From Sporosarcina sp. (GTDB lineage: Bacteria > Bacillota > Bacilli > Bacillales_A > Planococcaceae), in the NCBI GenBank assembly GCA_029257435.1, contig JARIBI010000057.1:1-41995 (forward strand): a stretch of 41,995 nt of DNA, in the 5' to 3' direction. The notes beneath the pieces are model-generated. The model did no database searches and had not been told where the DNA came from. It worked only from the letters and a program-made list of their open reading frames with translations. This document shows, piece after piece, positions 25,080-32,534 of this stretch (positions are counted from its first letter, which is position 1; the number at the start of each line of letters is the position of its first letter). The position numbers were made by a program, and so were the translations under genes.

Positions 25080-26735
25080 TTATTCATTTCGTTTCAACCA
25101 TTCCGTCGAACTCGAATCTGGATGTACTTTTTTACCATCCAGTTTGAAATCACCTACATACCAGCCTCTGCCATTAACGGCTGTATCCGTTTCGTATCGG
25201 AACCGGATTTGCTTGGTACCTCGAGGTAACGAAATCGTCGTGCCGCTCCACTTCTCTTTTATTCCTGTCAGACGCGGGGCAATTTCTTCCCATGCCTGTC
25301 CATCTTTGGTCACTTCAATGACACCATAATCCGAGTCTGTCTCAAGCTCGTACCACGTGTTGAACGAAAACTTCTTCGCATTCATCGGAGTATCCACGGT
25401 TAGTGTACGGTTCAGCTTATCCCCATATCCTGAAAACCAAGCAATCGATTTCTTTGGAATCGGTGCAGGAATTGCATCGGCTACACGCCTTACAAAGTCA
25501 CGTCGAACCCCGTTCAACGAAATCGTCTTTCTTGAGGGATGTACGCGATTCGTCAATAAAATCGCGATGGTCTGGTTTTTCGGACTGATCACAATACTCG
25601 TCCCGGTGTAACCAGTGTGACCAGCAGTTGAAGGATTGGACAGCGCATCCATATACCAGCCTTGGTTCAGTTCCCATCCTAGCCCGTGGTCATCTCCCGC
25701 AAATTCTGGAATTTGATTTTGAGCTAACATTTTCACCGTTTTCGGTTGAAGAATACGTTTTCCTCCATATCTTCCTTCATTCAAAATCATATGTGCAAAA
25801 ATCCCCAAATCTTTCGCTGTAGAAAATACGCCCGCATGACCTGCGACACCGTCAAGAGACCAAGCATTCTCGTCATGTACTTCTCCCCAAACAAGACCTC
25901 TGCCGATTTCAGGCTGATATTCTGTTGCAGCAATTCGATTTTTCAACGAAGCGGGCGGGTTGTACATCGTGTCTTTCATACCTAACGGATGCGTGATTTC
26001 CTCTTTCACAAACTGATCCAATCGTTGTCCGGACAGTTTTTCAACGATGGCTCCAAGTGTAATCATATTCAGATCACTATACGTATAGGTTGTCCCAGGC
26101 CTTGCCGCAAGGGGCTGCTCAAACACTAGATTCAACCGATCTTCCCGCGTCTCCCCTTGGGAATGAAGCGGAATCCAAGCAGTAAACCCGGAAGTATGAG
26201 TCATCAGCTGGCGAATCGTCACGTCTTCTTTTCCATTAGCCGCAAACTCAGGAATGTACTTCGCTACGGGGTCATCCAGCTGAATCTTTCCTTTTTCATA
26301 GAGTTTCATCGCAGCAACAGTTGTGAAGATTTTACTAATCGAAGCAACATCGAAAATCGTGTCAGTTTTCATTGCGACAGGGTTTTCCATCTCGGTCAAC
26401 GAGTCATCCAAATAACGGGCAGCATCACCATACGCCTGCTGTTTCACAATGTGCCCGCTGCGAGCAACTAACACTACTGCACCCGGAGTGGTTTTCTCTG
26501 CAATCGCCTGCTTAAACACGTCATCGATTTCTTTCAACGGCTCGTCCCTCATTCCAGCACCGCGTACCGATCCTGGATGCAAAACTGGAGCACTGTGACC
26601 AGGGTGATTCCATGACTTATTCGGAACATGCTGTCCATGCGCCATGACCGGTTCTGTAAACACCATCCCACTTCCTAACGTACAAACAAGCACTGCAGTT
26701 AACACTTTCTTTCTCGCACTGACCATTTGTTTCAT
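25080..26735 (-). CDS. amiE: Beta-lactamase-fold muramyl-L-alanine amidase homologue (AmiE/YbbE) with extra C-terminal domain
   Basis: The 551-residue secreted protein has a signal peptide (about 10-32, ending VMA). Its serine beta-lactamase/penicillin-binding fold carries SxxK at 132-135 (SISK), the YSD variant of YxN in TYTYSDLNMI, and a late HTGYTGTS loop. Together with NagZ and NamZ it matches the Bacillus muropeptide rescue set, in which AmiE cleaves the MurNAc-L-Ala amide bond. Beyond the catalytic domain there are about 125 extra residues (SFNTWYELETDSDYGVIEV, DGQAWEE) that resemble the beta-sandwich found at the C-terminus of InhA-type proteases. The start may be 26735, or 26726 on better ribosome-site spacing (AAAGGAGGGG upstream). 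It is the first gene of the operon. Confidence 0.85.
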   Translation of the reverse strand: MKQMVSARKKVLTAVLVCTLGSGMVFTEPVMAHGQHVPNKSWNHPGHSAPVLHPGSVRGAGMRDEPLKEIDDVFKQAIAEKTTPGAVVLVARSGHIVKQQAYGDAARYLDDSLTEMENPVAMKTDTIFDVASISKIFTTVAAMKLYEKGKIQLDDPVAKYIPEFAANGKEDVTIRQLMTHTSGFTAWIPLHSQGETREDRLNLVFEQPLAARPGTTYTYSDLNMITLGAIVEKLSGQRLDQFVKEEITHPLGMKDTMYNPPASLKNRIAATEYQPEIGRGLVWGEVHDENAWSLDGVAGHAGVFSTAKDLGIFAHMILNEGRYGGKRILQPKTVKMLAQNQIPEFAGDDHGLGWELNQGWYMDALSNPSTAGHTGYTGTSIVISPKNQTIAILLTNRVHPSRKTISLNGVRRDFVRRVADAIPAPIPKKSIAWFSGYGDKLNRTLTVDTPMNAKKFSFNTWYELETDSDYGVIEVTKDGQAWEEIAPRLTGIKEKWSGTTISLPRGTKQIRFRYETDTAVNGRGWYVGDFKLDGKKVHPDSSSTEWLKRNE

Positions 26736-26744
26736 CCCCTCCTT

Positions 26745-27134
26745 TAATTATGTAAGCACTTCAACCATATCTGATTATTCAATAATCCGCCATACATCTG
26801 AAGGTCCTTTATTTAGTGGAAATCTGGTAAATAAGGGAATTGATAAATTAGTTAAATTGTAGAGCAAAGCAGCAATACGTGTAGTAACTTTTTGACTTAT
26901 TTCATCTAATACTAGTAAAAATTGAGCGTTTTGAGTGGTATTTTAATCGTTTAAAGGAATTGCGAACTACAGAATGCGAATGAATAGTTAGAACCCAATT
27001 CTTAACTGTAGGTTTAGAATCTATATGAAGTGAAACTTCGGATTTACTATACATTTTAATGAACTTTAATTTCATAAACACCCTTTAGAATCAAGAGAAT
27101 TTAAGCCGTTTCCGAGTAAAATCAAGGCAAAATA
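26745..27134. other. Intergenic region with no recognised feature
   Basis: AT-rich upstream region of the amiE operon. It should hold that operon's promoter on the minus strand, but I cannot single out a convincing -35/-10 pair, and I see no cre-like site with the required central CG. No coding frame is apparent. Confidence 0.4.
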
Positions 27135-27164
27135 AGTCCTTAGCTGCTTAGGCAGCCAAGGACT
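27135..27164. terminator. Terminator-like hairpin
   Basis: The stem AGTCCTT-a-GCTGC / GCAGC-c-AAGGACT with a 4-base loop. On the minus strand it is followed by TATTTTG, a weak T-run, so it probably ends leftward transcripts from the acyl-CoA dehydrogenase unit. Confidence 0.6.
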
Positions 27165-27296
27165 CTCGTGTTGAATATGTTATAAGACCATAGAACTGTT
27201 CAGAACGAAACGTTTTATGAAATTCACAACGTGCCATTTCGGCATGATTATTTATTCATAGTCTTGGATAAAATTCAGCTGGAATGGCAAATTGAT

Positions 27297-27328
27297 AGCC
27301 TTCCAACCAATTGCTTGGCTAGAAGGCT
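27297..27328. terminator. Second terminator-like hairpin
   Basis: Stem segments AGCCTTC/GAAGGCT and CCAA/TTGG with mismatched bases between. It lies just beyond the aldehyde dehydrogenase relic on the minus strand. T-runs are weak on both sides. Confidence 0.5.
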
Positions 27329-27357
27329 TAGTCGACCTTATTTTAATGATCAACGAA

Positions 27358-27605
27358 TTACCATGTAGATTCCGTACTACAAAGGTGCCGAATGGATAGG
27401 TCAAGACATTCCAATAGATACATGTTGCGTTTCCAAGAATGCAGCATAGGTGCTAAATTGTACGTAAATCCGATTACCGTAAACACACGTTTAGCCAGAA
27501 TATCTATATTTCGAAGCAATTGTACCTTTTCAGTTAAATCCAAGTTTGCATCATCCAGCACTATAATAGGTACATCGCCACCAAGGATGGCACTGTTATT
27601 TTTGA
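27358..27605 (-). pseudogene. Relic of an aldehyde dehydrogenase gene (internal fragment)
   Basis: The minus strand translates as GGDVPIIVLDDANLDLTEK in one frame, the conserved ALDH block around and after the general base. After a one-step frame change it reads SG*TCVYGNRIYVQFS, the ALDH catalytic-cysteine block (SGQTC…NRIYVQ), with CAA changed to TAA. Further downstream the similarity fades and stops accumulate. Both the N-terminal NAD-binding half and the C-terminal third are missing. The fragment starts a few bases past the acyl-CoA dehydrogenase stop, so an aldehyde dehydrogenase was probably once the next gene of that operon. The assignment rests on two motif blocks in the correct order and spacing. 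Confidence 0.65.
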
Positions 27606-27607
27606 GA

Positions 27608-28813
27608 TTACTGCTTAATCAGTTCTTGCTCCCAAGCTGGAAGCATTCTATTCAATTCCTTATCTTCCCGATACCCCAACACATATTCAGCTTGCATCAC
27701 TGTATGGATTTCGCGTGTTCCTTCATAGATGACGGGTGCTTTGGAGTTCCGTAAATAACGTTCCACTGGATACTCATCGGAATAGCCGTTTGCACCATGG
27801 ATTTGCACCGTATCATCGGCTGCTTGGTTGGCAAAATCACACGCTTGCCACTTCGCAAGTGATGTTTCCCTCGTATTCCGCTTCCCAGCATTTTTCAGTT
27901 CACCCGCGCGATAGACAAGCAACCGGCTCATTTGGTAGCCAGCTTCCATCTTAGCAATCATCTGCTGGACTAGCTGATGTTTCCCGATTTCCTTTCCAAA
28001 CGTTTCACGCAAGTGACAATAATTTGTACTTGCTTCAATACACGCCATAATCTGCCCGACAGCTCCCGCCGCTACTGTGAAGCGACCATTATCCAGCGCA
28101 GCCATCGCGATCTTGAATCCTTCCCCTTCTTCACCAAGCAGGTTCTCTTTTGGGACTTTAACATTTTCAAAAAATAGTTCGCCTGTATTTCCAGCACGGA
28201 TTCCTAATTTCCCTTTGGTAGCCATTGAAGAAAAACCTTCCCAAGACCTTTCAACAATGAAAGCAGAAATTCCTTTATGCCTTTCAGATTTTTCACCTGT
28301 ATAGGCGAAGACTAGGAAATGATCGGCAATATCACAAAGAGAGATCCAGGCCTTTTGCCCATTCAAAATGTAGAAATCCCCCTCTTTTTTGGCGGTCGTT
28401 TCGAGCGCTGCAACATCCGAGCCTGCTGCCGGTTCCGTTAACCCGAATGCTCCGATTTTTTCCCCTTTTGCTTGGGGCACTAAATATTTCTGCTTCTGGG
28501 CTTCTGTCCCCCACTGCAACAACGTCAGGCTGTTTAACCCAATGTGAACAGAAACCGCTGTACGGAACGCGGTGTCTCCTCGTTCCAGCTCTTCGCAGAC
28601 GATAGCGAGAGAATTATAGTCCATTCCGCTGCCCCCATATTGCTCAGGAACACATACGCCCATTAATCCTAACTCCGCAAGTTTTGTATAGATAGCAGGA
28701 TCCGATTTTCCCGCACGGTCCCACTCACTTATATTCGGCATAATTTCCTTGTCTACAAATCCTCTTACTGTTTTACGCAGCATTTCTTGTTCTTCTGTAA
28801 ATGAAAAATTCAT
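27608..28813 (-). CDS. Acyl-CoA dehydrogenase
   Basis: The 401-residue flavoenzyme has the family signatures GAFGLTEPAAGSDVAALET (FAD/substrate loop, about 137-155), the glycine-rich QIHGANGYSDEYPVERYLRN segment, and catalytic base Glu364 in VIYEGTREIH. It removes hydrogens from an acyl-CoA and passes electrons to ETF. Its start overlaps the stop of the class III CoA-transferase gene (ATGA), so the two act together: the transferase makes the CoA ester and this enzyme oxidises it. Pairing with a CaiB-type enzyme and Glu near the C-terminus is compatible with glutaryl-CoA or short/branched-chain substrates. The actual substrate is unknown. Confidence 0.92.
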   Translation of the reverse strand: MNFSFTEEQEMLRKTVRGFVDKEIMPNISEWDRAGKSDPAIYTKLAELGLMGVCVPEQYGGSGMDYNSLAIVCEELERGDTAFRTAVSVHIGLNSLTLLQWGTEAQKQKYLVPQAKGEKIGAFGLTEPAAGSDVAALETTAKKEGDFYILNGQKAWISLCDIADHFLVFAYTGEKSERHKGISAFIVERSWEGFSSMATKGKLGIRAGNTGELFFENVKVPKENLLGEEGEGFKIAMAALDNGRFTVAAGAVGQIMACIEASTNYCHLRETFGKEIGKHQLVQQMIAKMEAGYQMSRLLVYRAGELKNAGKRNTRETSLAKWQACDFANQAADDTVQIHGANGYSDEYPVERYLRNSKAPVIYEGTREIHTVMQAEYVLGYREDKELNRMLPAWEQELIKQ

Positions 28814-29994
28814 ATTGCTTTCTCCCCTTTTGAAGTAGTAGTTAGTTGCTTTTGTGCCAGCAGATTCAGTATTTCCTCATTATGTTCACCAGGAGTTGGA
28901 GGATGGTACTTTAGTTGAACAGGAGTCCTTGATAGTTTAAGCGGACTTCCAATCATTCTAATTTTCCCAGCTGTTGGATGATCCTGCGTTAGGAACATTT
29001 CACGTGCTTGAAGCTGTTTGTCCTGAACCACCTCTTCAAGACTTTGGATTGGACCGCTTGGAATCGTATTATCCCGGCATTGTTTCTGCCAATACGCAGT
29101 TTCTTTTGTCAAGAACACTTTTTGCAAAGAAGAAACCAATTCATCCCGGTGTGCCACTCGGTCTGGATTCGTTCGATAGCGTTCATCCGCGGCATATTCA
29201 GGTTTTCCTACTACGTGACATAGTGCCTGGAACTGGTGGTCATTACCGACTGCTATAACCATTTCTCCATCCAACGTCTTGAACGTTTGATAGGGAACGA
29301 TATTGGCATGAGCATTCCCTAAAAGCATAGGTGCTTTTTCTGACATTAGATAGTTACTGCCGATGTTCACGAGCGCACTGACTGCAGAATCATACAAGGA
29401 AATATCCAGCTTCTGTCCTTTTCCTGACTGAAACCGTTCTTGCAGCGCAGCCTGGATCCCAATACAGGCATACAATCCAGTTAAGACATCTACAATTGCT
29501 ACGCCTGACTTTTGTGGCCCTGAATCCGTCGTACCTGTAATACTCATTAACCCGCTCATCGCCTGGATGATAAAGTCATAGCCCGGCAGATCACGATCTG
29601 GTCCCGTTTCACCAAAACCCGTTATGGAACAATACACAAGTTTTGGATTCAGCTGCGAAAGTTCGTCATACCCTAAGCCGAAACGATCCATCGTACCTGT
29701 TTTGAAATTATTAATGATCACATCGCTCTCAATTACGAGCTTTTTAATGATCTCAATGCCTTCTGGTGTCTTTAAATCCACTGTAATTGCTTTTTTGTTG
29801 CGATTAGCGCTTAAATAATACGCACTTACTTCTTCCTTAAATGGAGGACCCCATTTCCGTGTCTCATCACTCCCGCCTGGTGCTTCAACCTTTACTACTT
29901 CCGCACCTAAATCGCCCAATATCATCGTGCAATATGGGCCAGCAAGAACACGTGATAAGTCAAGAACCCTGATGTTCCCTAATGCTCCAGCCAC
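28810..29994 (-). CDS. CaiB/BaiF family class III CoA-transferase
   Basis: The 394-residue protein has the family hallmarks: VLDLSRVLAGPYCTMILGDLGAEVVKVE at the N-terminus, the NRNKKAITVDLKTPEG block at about 65-80, LGYDELSQLNPKLVYCSITGFG, and GYDFIIQAMSGLMSITG (about 144-160). It moves CoA between carboxylic acids. The start is GTG at 29994 with AAGGGTGAG upstream. It overlaps the acyl-CoA dehydrogenase gene by four bases and begins the pair. Substrates are unknown; a dicarboxylate or a product of amino-acid breakdown is plausible given the neighbourhood. Confidence 0.92.
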   Translation of the reverse strand: MAGALGNIRVLDLSRVLAGPYCTMILGDLGAEVVKVEAPGGSDETRKWGPPFKEEVSAYYLSANRNKKAITVDLKTPEGIEIIKKLVIESDVIINNFKTGTMDRFGLGYDELSQLNPKLVYCSITGFGETGPDRDLPGYDFIIQAMSGLMSITGTTDSGPQKSGVAIVDVLTGLYACIGIQAALQERFQSGKGQKLDISLYDSAVSALVNIGSNYLMSEKAPMLLGNAHANIVPYQTFKTLDGEMVIAVGNDHQFQALCHVVGKPEYAADERYRTNPDRVAHRDELVSSLQKVFLTKETAYWQKQCRDNTIPSGPIQSLEEVVQDKQLQAREMFLTQDHPTAGKIRMIGSPLKLSRTPVQLKYHPPTPGEHNEEILNLLAQKQLTTTSKGEKAI

Positions 29995-30052
29995 TTGTAA
30001 CTCACCCTTTCTGCTAGTTAAATTGAATAGATCGTATCCGTCTATAAACTTG

Positions 30053-30116
30053 AAAAAGCCAATTCAAATAGACTACAGCTGTTTCACTGTGCGTCAAATT
30101 TGAACTGGCTTTTTAT
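30053..30116 (-). terminator. Terminator downstream of the DUF3870-type gene
   Basis: Long arms AAAAAGCCAATTCAAAT and AAATTTGAACTGGCTTTTT flank a loop of about 28 bases. Read leftward, the stem ends in GGCTTTTT. The rest of the 29995-30298 gap holds AT-rich sequence with no clear promoter or gene. Confidence 0.7.
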
Positions 30117-30298
30117 CTGCGACAAAAGATCCCGAAAAGAACCTTCTGCAGATTAGGCAGTTATGGCTTTCTCTATTTTCTTTGTAGCTGATCATGCGTT
30201 AGCAACGTTGGAACGTTTTAACATGATTCGTTGATTCTATTCTATTAGATAATCGTTTCTTTGTAAATAGTTTCTTTAAACTAATCAAAATATTTTGT

Positions 30299-30619
30299 TT
30301 ACCCGTTTTTTAAATTTTTATAGACTTCGTATTGTTTGTATAGATCTTTCAATGCTGACTGTATTGCATTTCCCGCTTTCCCCAAATAGTGTTTTTTTAC
30401 GGTTGTAATCGGTTCAATAATGCCATCTTCTAAACTATGACCACGCAACATGTGATGAACAAATTCTTGTCCGTGAACTGTCGCCAATGTACAACTCGCC
30501 GTTACAATGACCCCATATTTTTTATCGATTTCTGCAGTAATGGTTAGTGTTTCATACATATTTTGCGCTGCCATTCCCGCTGGAAGCCTCGCATGCCCTG
30601 CAATAAAAATGGTATTCAT
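30299..30619 (-). CDS. DUF3870-type small protein
   Basis: The 106-residue protein, starting MNTIFIAGHARLPAGMAA, matches the small DUF3870 family by its opening GHARLP, the YGVIVTASCTLAT centre and the LRGHSLEDG…YLGKAGNAIQSALKDLY C-terminal part. The family has no established function; members often lie near sigma-54 activators and acyl-CoA or amino-acid catabolic genes, as here. There is no signal peptide or membrane segment, so it is probably cytoplasmic. TTGGAG lies close upstream and GGAAGG slightly further. It lies downstream of the second sigma-54 activator on the same strand. I do not infer a function. Confidence 0.75.
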   Translation of the reverse strand: MNTIFIAGHARLPAGMAAQNMYETLTITAEIDKKYGVIVTASCTLATVHGQEFVHHMLRGHSLEDGIIEPITTVKKHYLGKAGNAIQSALKDLYKQYEVYKNLKNG

Positions 30620-30755
30620 AGCTCCAAGATCCTTCCTGTAGAATGATTAAACGCCGCTCCATACAAATTATTAATGAGATAACGTTTTCTATTCTTTAAT
30701 AATACAGGATACCCGTTTAATTTGGTAGAATATTCTATTATATTCATGTTTTTTT

Positions 30756-30816
30756 CCTGTATTATCCACGCAGCTTGGAAACTATTCTGGATCATGTTAG
30801 GAGTTTTTTCGTGCAC
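30756..30816 (-). repeat. Palindromic dispersed repeat, copy C (partly decayed)
   Basis: On the minus strand, GTGCACGAAAAAACTCC followed by AACATGAT…GAATAGTTTC aligns to the element at 35985-36047 with one single-base insertion (31 of the first 40 positions identical by hand count). It forms the first 20 codons of a 66-codon open frame (30616-30816) ahead of the DUF3870-type gene, which makes that frame doubtful as a gene. Confidence 0.6.
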
Positions 30817-30956
30817 CGCCTGTCTGACGTAAATAAGTTCTATAAACTACATTTAAACTCGAATATATCTTTTAGTGAACAGCAGAAACCCTCCTCAGAA
30901 AAAGGCCAGCTGCAGATGCTTTATTGTACTCACCAGAAGTCCGTCAGCTAGGAATA

Positions 30957-32330
30957 TCATAGTTCAATATTATATTGTTTTATTTTATTGTAAAGGCTCA
31001 CTCTAGAGATACCTAGTTTTTTTGCTGCTGCACTTTTATTTCCATAGGTTTCAAGTAGTGCTTCTTTGATTCTATCGTGTTCTAGTACGGCTTTTTCCTG
31101 AGCCAAGCCTTCTTTCGTTATCGTGTCGTTATTGGTGATAGGGATTATATTCATTAGGTCGTCTGCATGTATCGTCGGTTTGTCGATAAAAATAATAATT
31201 CGTTCCACAATATTACGCAGTTCTCGAATGTTTCCCGGCCACTGATAACTGATCATCCTCTCCATTGCGCTATTCAACAAGCTAGGGCACTCTTTGTTAT
31301 ACTTTGCAGAATACTCTTGAAGAAAGTTATTTACTAAATCGGGAATATCCTCAATCCTATCTCGGAGCGATGGAACGTACAAAGATACGACATTTAGCCG
31401 ATAATATAAATCTTCGCGGAATAACCCGTTCTTAACCATTTCTTCCATATCACTATTGGTTGCTGCTACAATTCTACTATCAACCTTTCTCGATACCACT
31501 CCGCCTATGCGGCACACTTCCCGCTCCTGCAAAACCCTTAACAATTTTACCTGCATATCCAAGGGCAACATTCCAACTTCGTCTAAAAACAACGTGCCGC
31601 CGTCTGCCATTTCCACTTTCCCTGCTTTTCCATCTTTGTTTGCGCCTGTAAAAGCACCTTTTTCATAACCAAAGAACTCGCTTTCAAACAGAGCTTCCGG
31701 TATTGCCCCGCAGTTAATCGGGATGAACGGTTTCTCTTTTCTCGGGCTCGCTTCATGCAGACCCCGCGCAAATAGTTCTTTACCGACTCCACTTTCCCCT
31801 TGTATTAGTACTGTCGCATCCGTTTTAGCCACTTTAAGTGTTAACTCTTTTACGGTTTTTATAGCCAAGCCGGTTCCAATAATCCCAGATAAGGGGCCCA
31901 TCTGTTCCTGTACATTATATTGCTGTTTTATTTTTTGCAGCTCATTCGTCGTCAAAGCTAACTTATCATTTAGTTTTACAATACTGGTAATGTCCTGATC
32001 GATTGAGATCGCGCCTATTAAATTTCCCTGCTCATCAAAAATTGGAGATGAACTGATTAATACGTGCTTATCCGGTCTTGGAAGATGATAGACATTACTT
32101 ACCTTTTCTTTTGTTTCAAGGATTTCTACGATTTTTAAATCTTCCTTGTTAAAGAAGTTTGTGATTTTCTTCATTCTGATGCTCTCTAACGGAATATCGT
32201 ACATTTGCTCTGCTTGAGAGTTCCAATACTCCACTTCCCCTAGTTTGTTAATAATAATAATTGCATCTGAACTCGTTTCAATTAATGTATCTAAGTAATG
32301 AAATAAGTGCTTAGTTGGGATATTGATCAT
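30957..32330 (-). CDS. Sigma-54-dependent transcriptional activator (PAS, AAA+, Fis-type HTH)
   Basis: A 457-residue enhancer-binding protein. It has a PAS domain at about 10-120 (LFHYLDTLIETSSDAIIIINKLGEVEYWNSQAE), an AAA+ domain at about 150-380 with Walker A GESGVGKE, an intact GAFTGA loop and Walker B TLFLDEVGML, and a Fis-type HTH at the end (AAKKLGISRVSLYNKIKQYN). It lacks the extra N-terminal segment of the 9321-11057 activator. ATG 32330 was chosen because AAAGG lies 9 bases upstream; a TTG at 32348 overlaps the site. It is divergent from a proline racemase gene with a -24/-12 promoter, so it most likely activates the proline unit in response to proline, in the manner of PrdR-type regulators. 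Confidence 0.93.
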   Translation of the reverse strand: MINIPTKHLFHYLDTLIETSSDAIIIINKLGEVEYWNSQAEQMYDIPLESIRMKKITNFFNKEDLKIVEILETKEKVSNVYHLPRPDKHVLISSSPIFDEQGNLIGAISIDQDITSIVKLNDKLALTTNELQKIKQQYNVQEQMGPLSGIIGTGLAIKTVKELTLKVAKTDATVLIQGESGVGKELFARGLHEASPRKEKPFIPINCGAIPEALFESEFFGYEKGAFTGANKDGKAGKVEMADGGTLFLDEVGMLPLDMQVKLLRVLQEREVCRIGGVVSRKVDSRIVAATNSDMEEMVKNGLFREDLYYRLNVVSLYVPSLRDRIEDIPDLVNNFLQEYSAKYNKECPSLLNSAMERMISYQWPGNIRELRNIVERIIIFIDKPTIHADDLMNIIPITNNDTITKEGLAQEKAVLEHDRIKEALLETYGNKSAAAKKLGISRVSLYNKIKQYNIEL

Positions 32331-32370
32331 TTCACTCACCCTTTTCAATCATGATAATCATACGTTGTCG

Positions 32371-32432
32371 TTGTATTTACACAATTGTAAACATACTGTA
32401 CACATTTCATTTTACAGAGTGTAAGAAGGGAA
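32371..32432. promoter_or_regulatory. Candidate enhancer sites (TTTACA-N4-TGTAAA)
   Basis: A perfect dyad TTTACACAATTGTAAA (arms TTTACA/TGTAAA) near 32379-32394 is followed by CTGTACACA and by TTTACA-GAG-TGTAA about 25-40 bases later. The array lies 35-90 bases upstream of the -24/-12 promoter, the usual place for activator binding, and also just ahead of the activator's own start. Confidence 0.55.
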
Positions 32433-32465
32433 AGCAATATGAGCTTTAGAGGGGTTTCATGAAGT

Positions 32466-32481
32466 TGGCATGCATCTTGCA
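32466..32481 (+). promoter_or_regulatory. Sigma-54 (-24/-12) promoter of the proline racemase-proline dehydrogenase unit
   Basis: TGGCATGCATCTTGCA matches TGGCACG-N4-TTGCA with one change (C to T). The predicted start point is near 32493, about 40 bases before the racemase ATG. Confidence 0.9.
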
Positions 32482-32534
32482 AATAGAGTATATCGTAGTA
32501 CTAAATTTGTCTATTTGGGAGGTATTGAAAGCAG

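Noticed and set aside
26745..26760. Possible catabolite-responsive (cre) element before the amiE operon
   Set aside because: TGAAGTGCTTACA on the minus strand has the outer TG…CA but lacks the central CG needed for a cre site.
30001..30298. Search for a -24/-12 promoter ahead of the CoA-transferase gene
   Set aside because: No GG/GC pair with correct spacing was found on the minus strand; the nearest partial match lacks the -24 block.
30616..30816. 66-codon open frame whose stop overlaps the DUF3870-type start
   Set aside because: Its first 20 codons coincide with a copy of the dispersed palindromic repeat, the product resembles nothing I know, the start is a GTG without a good ribosome binding site, and composition is AT-rich intergenic in style.
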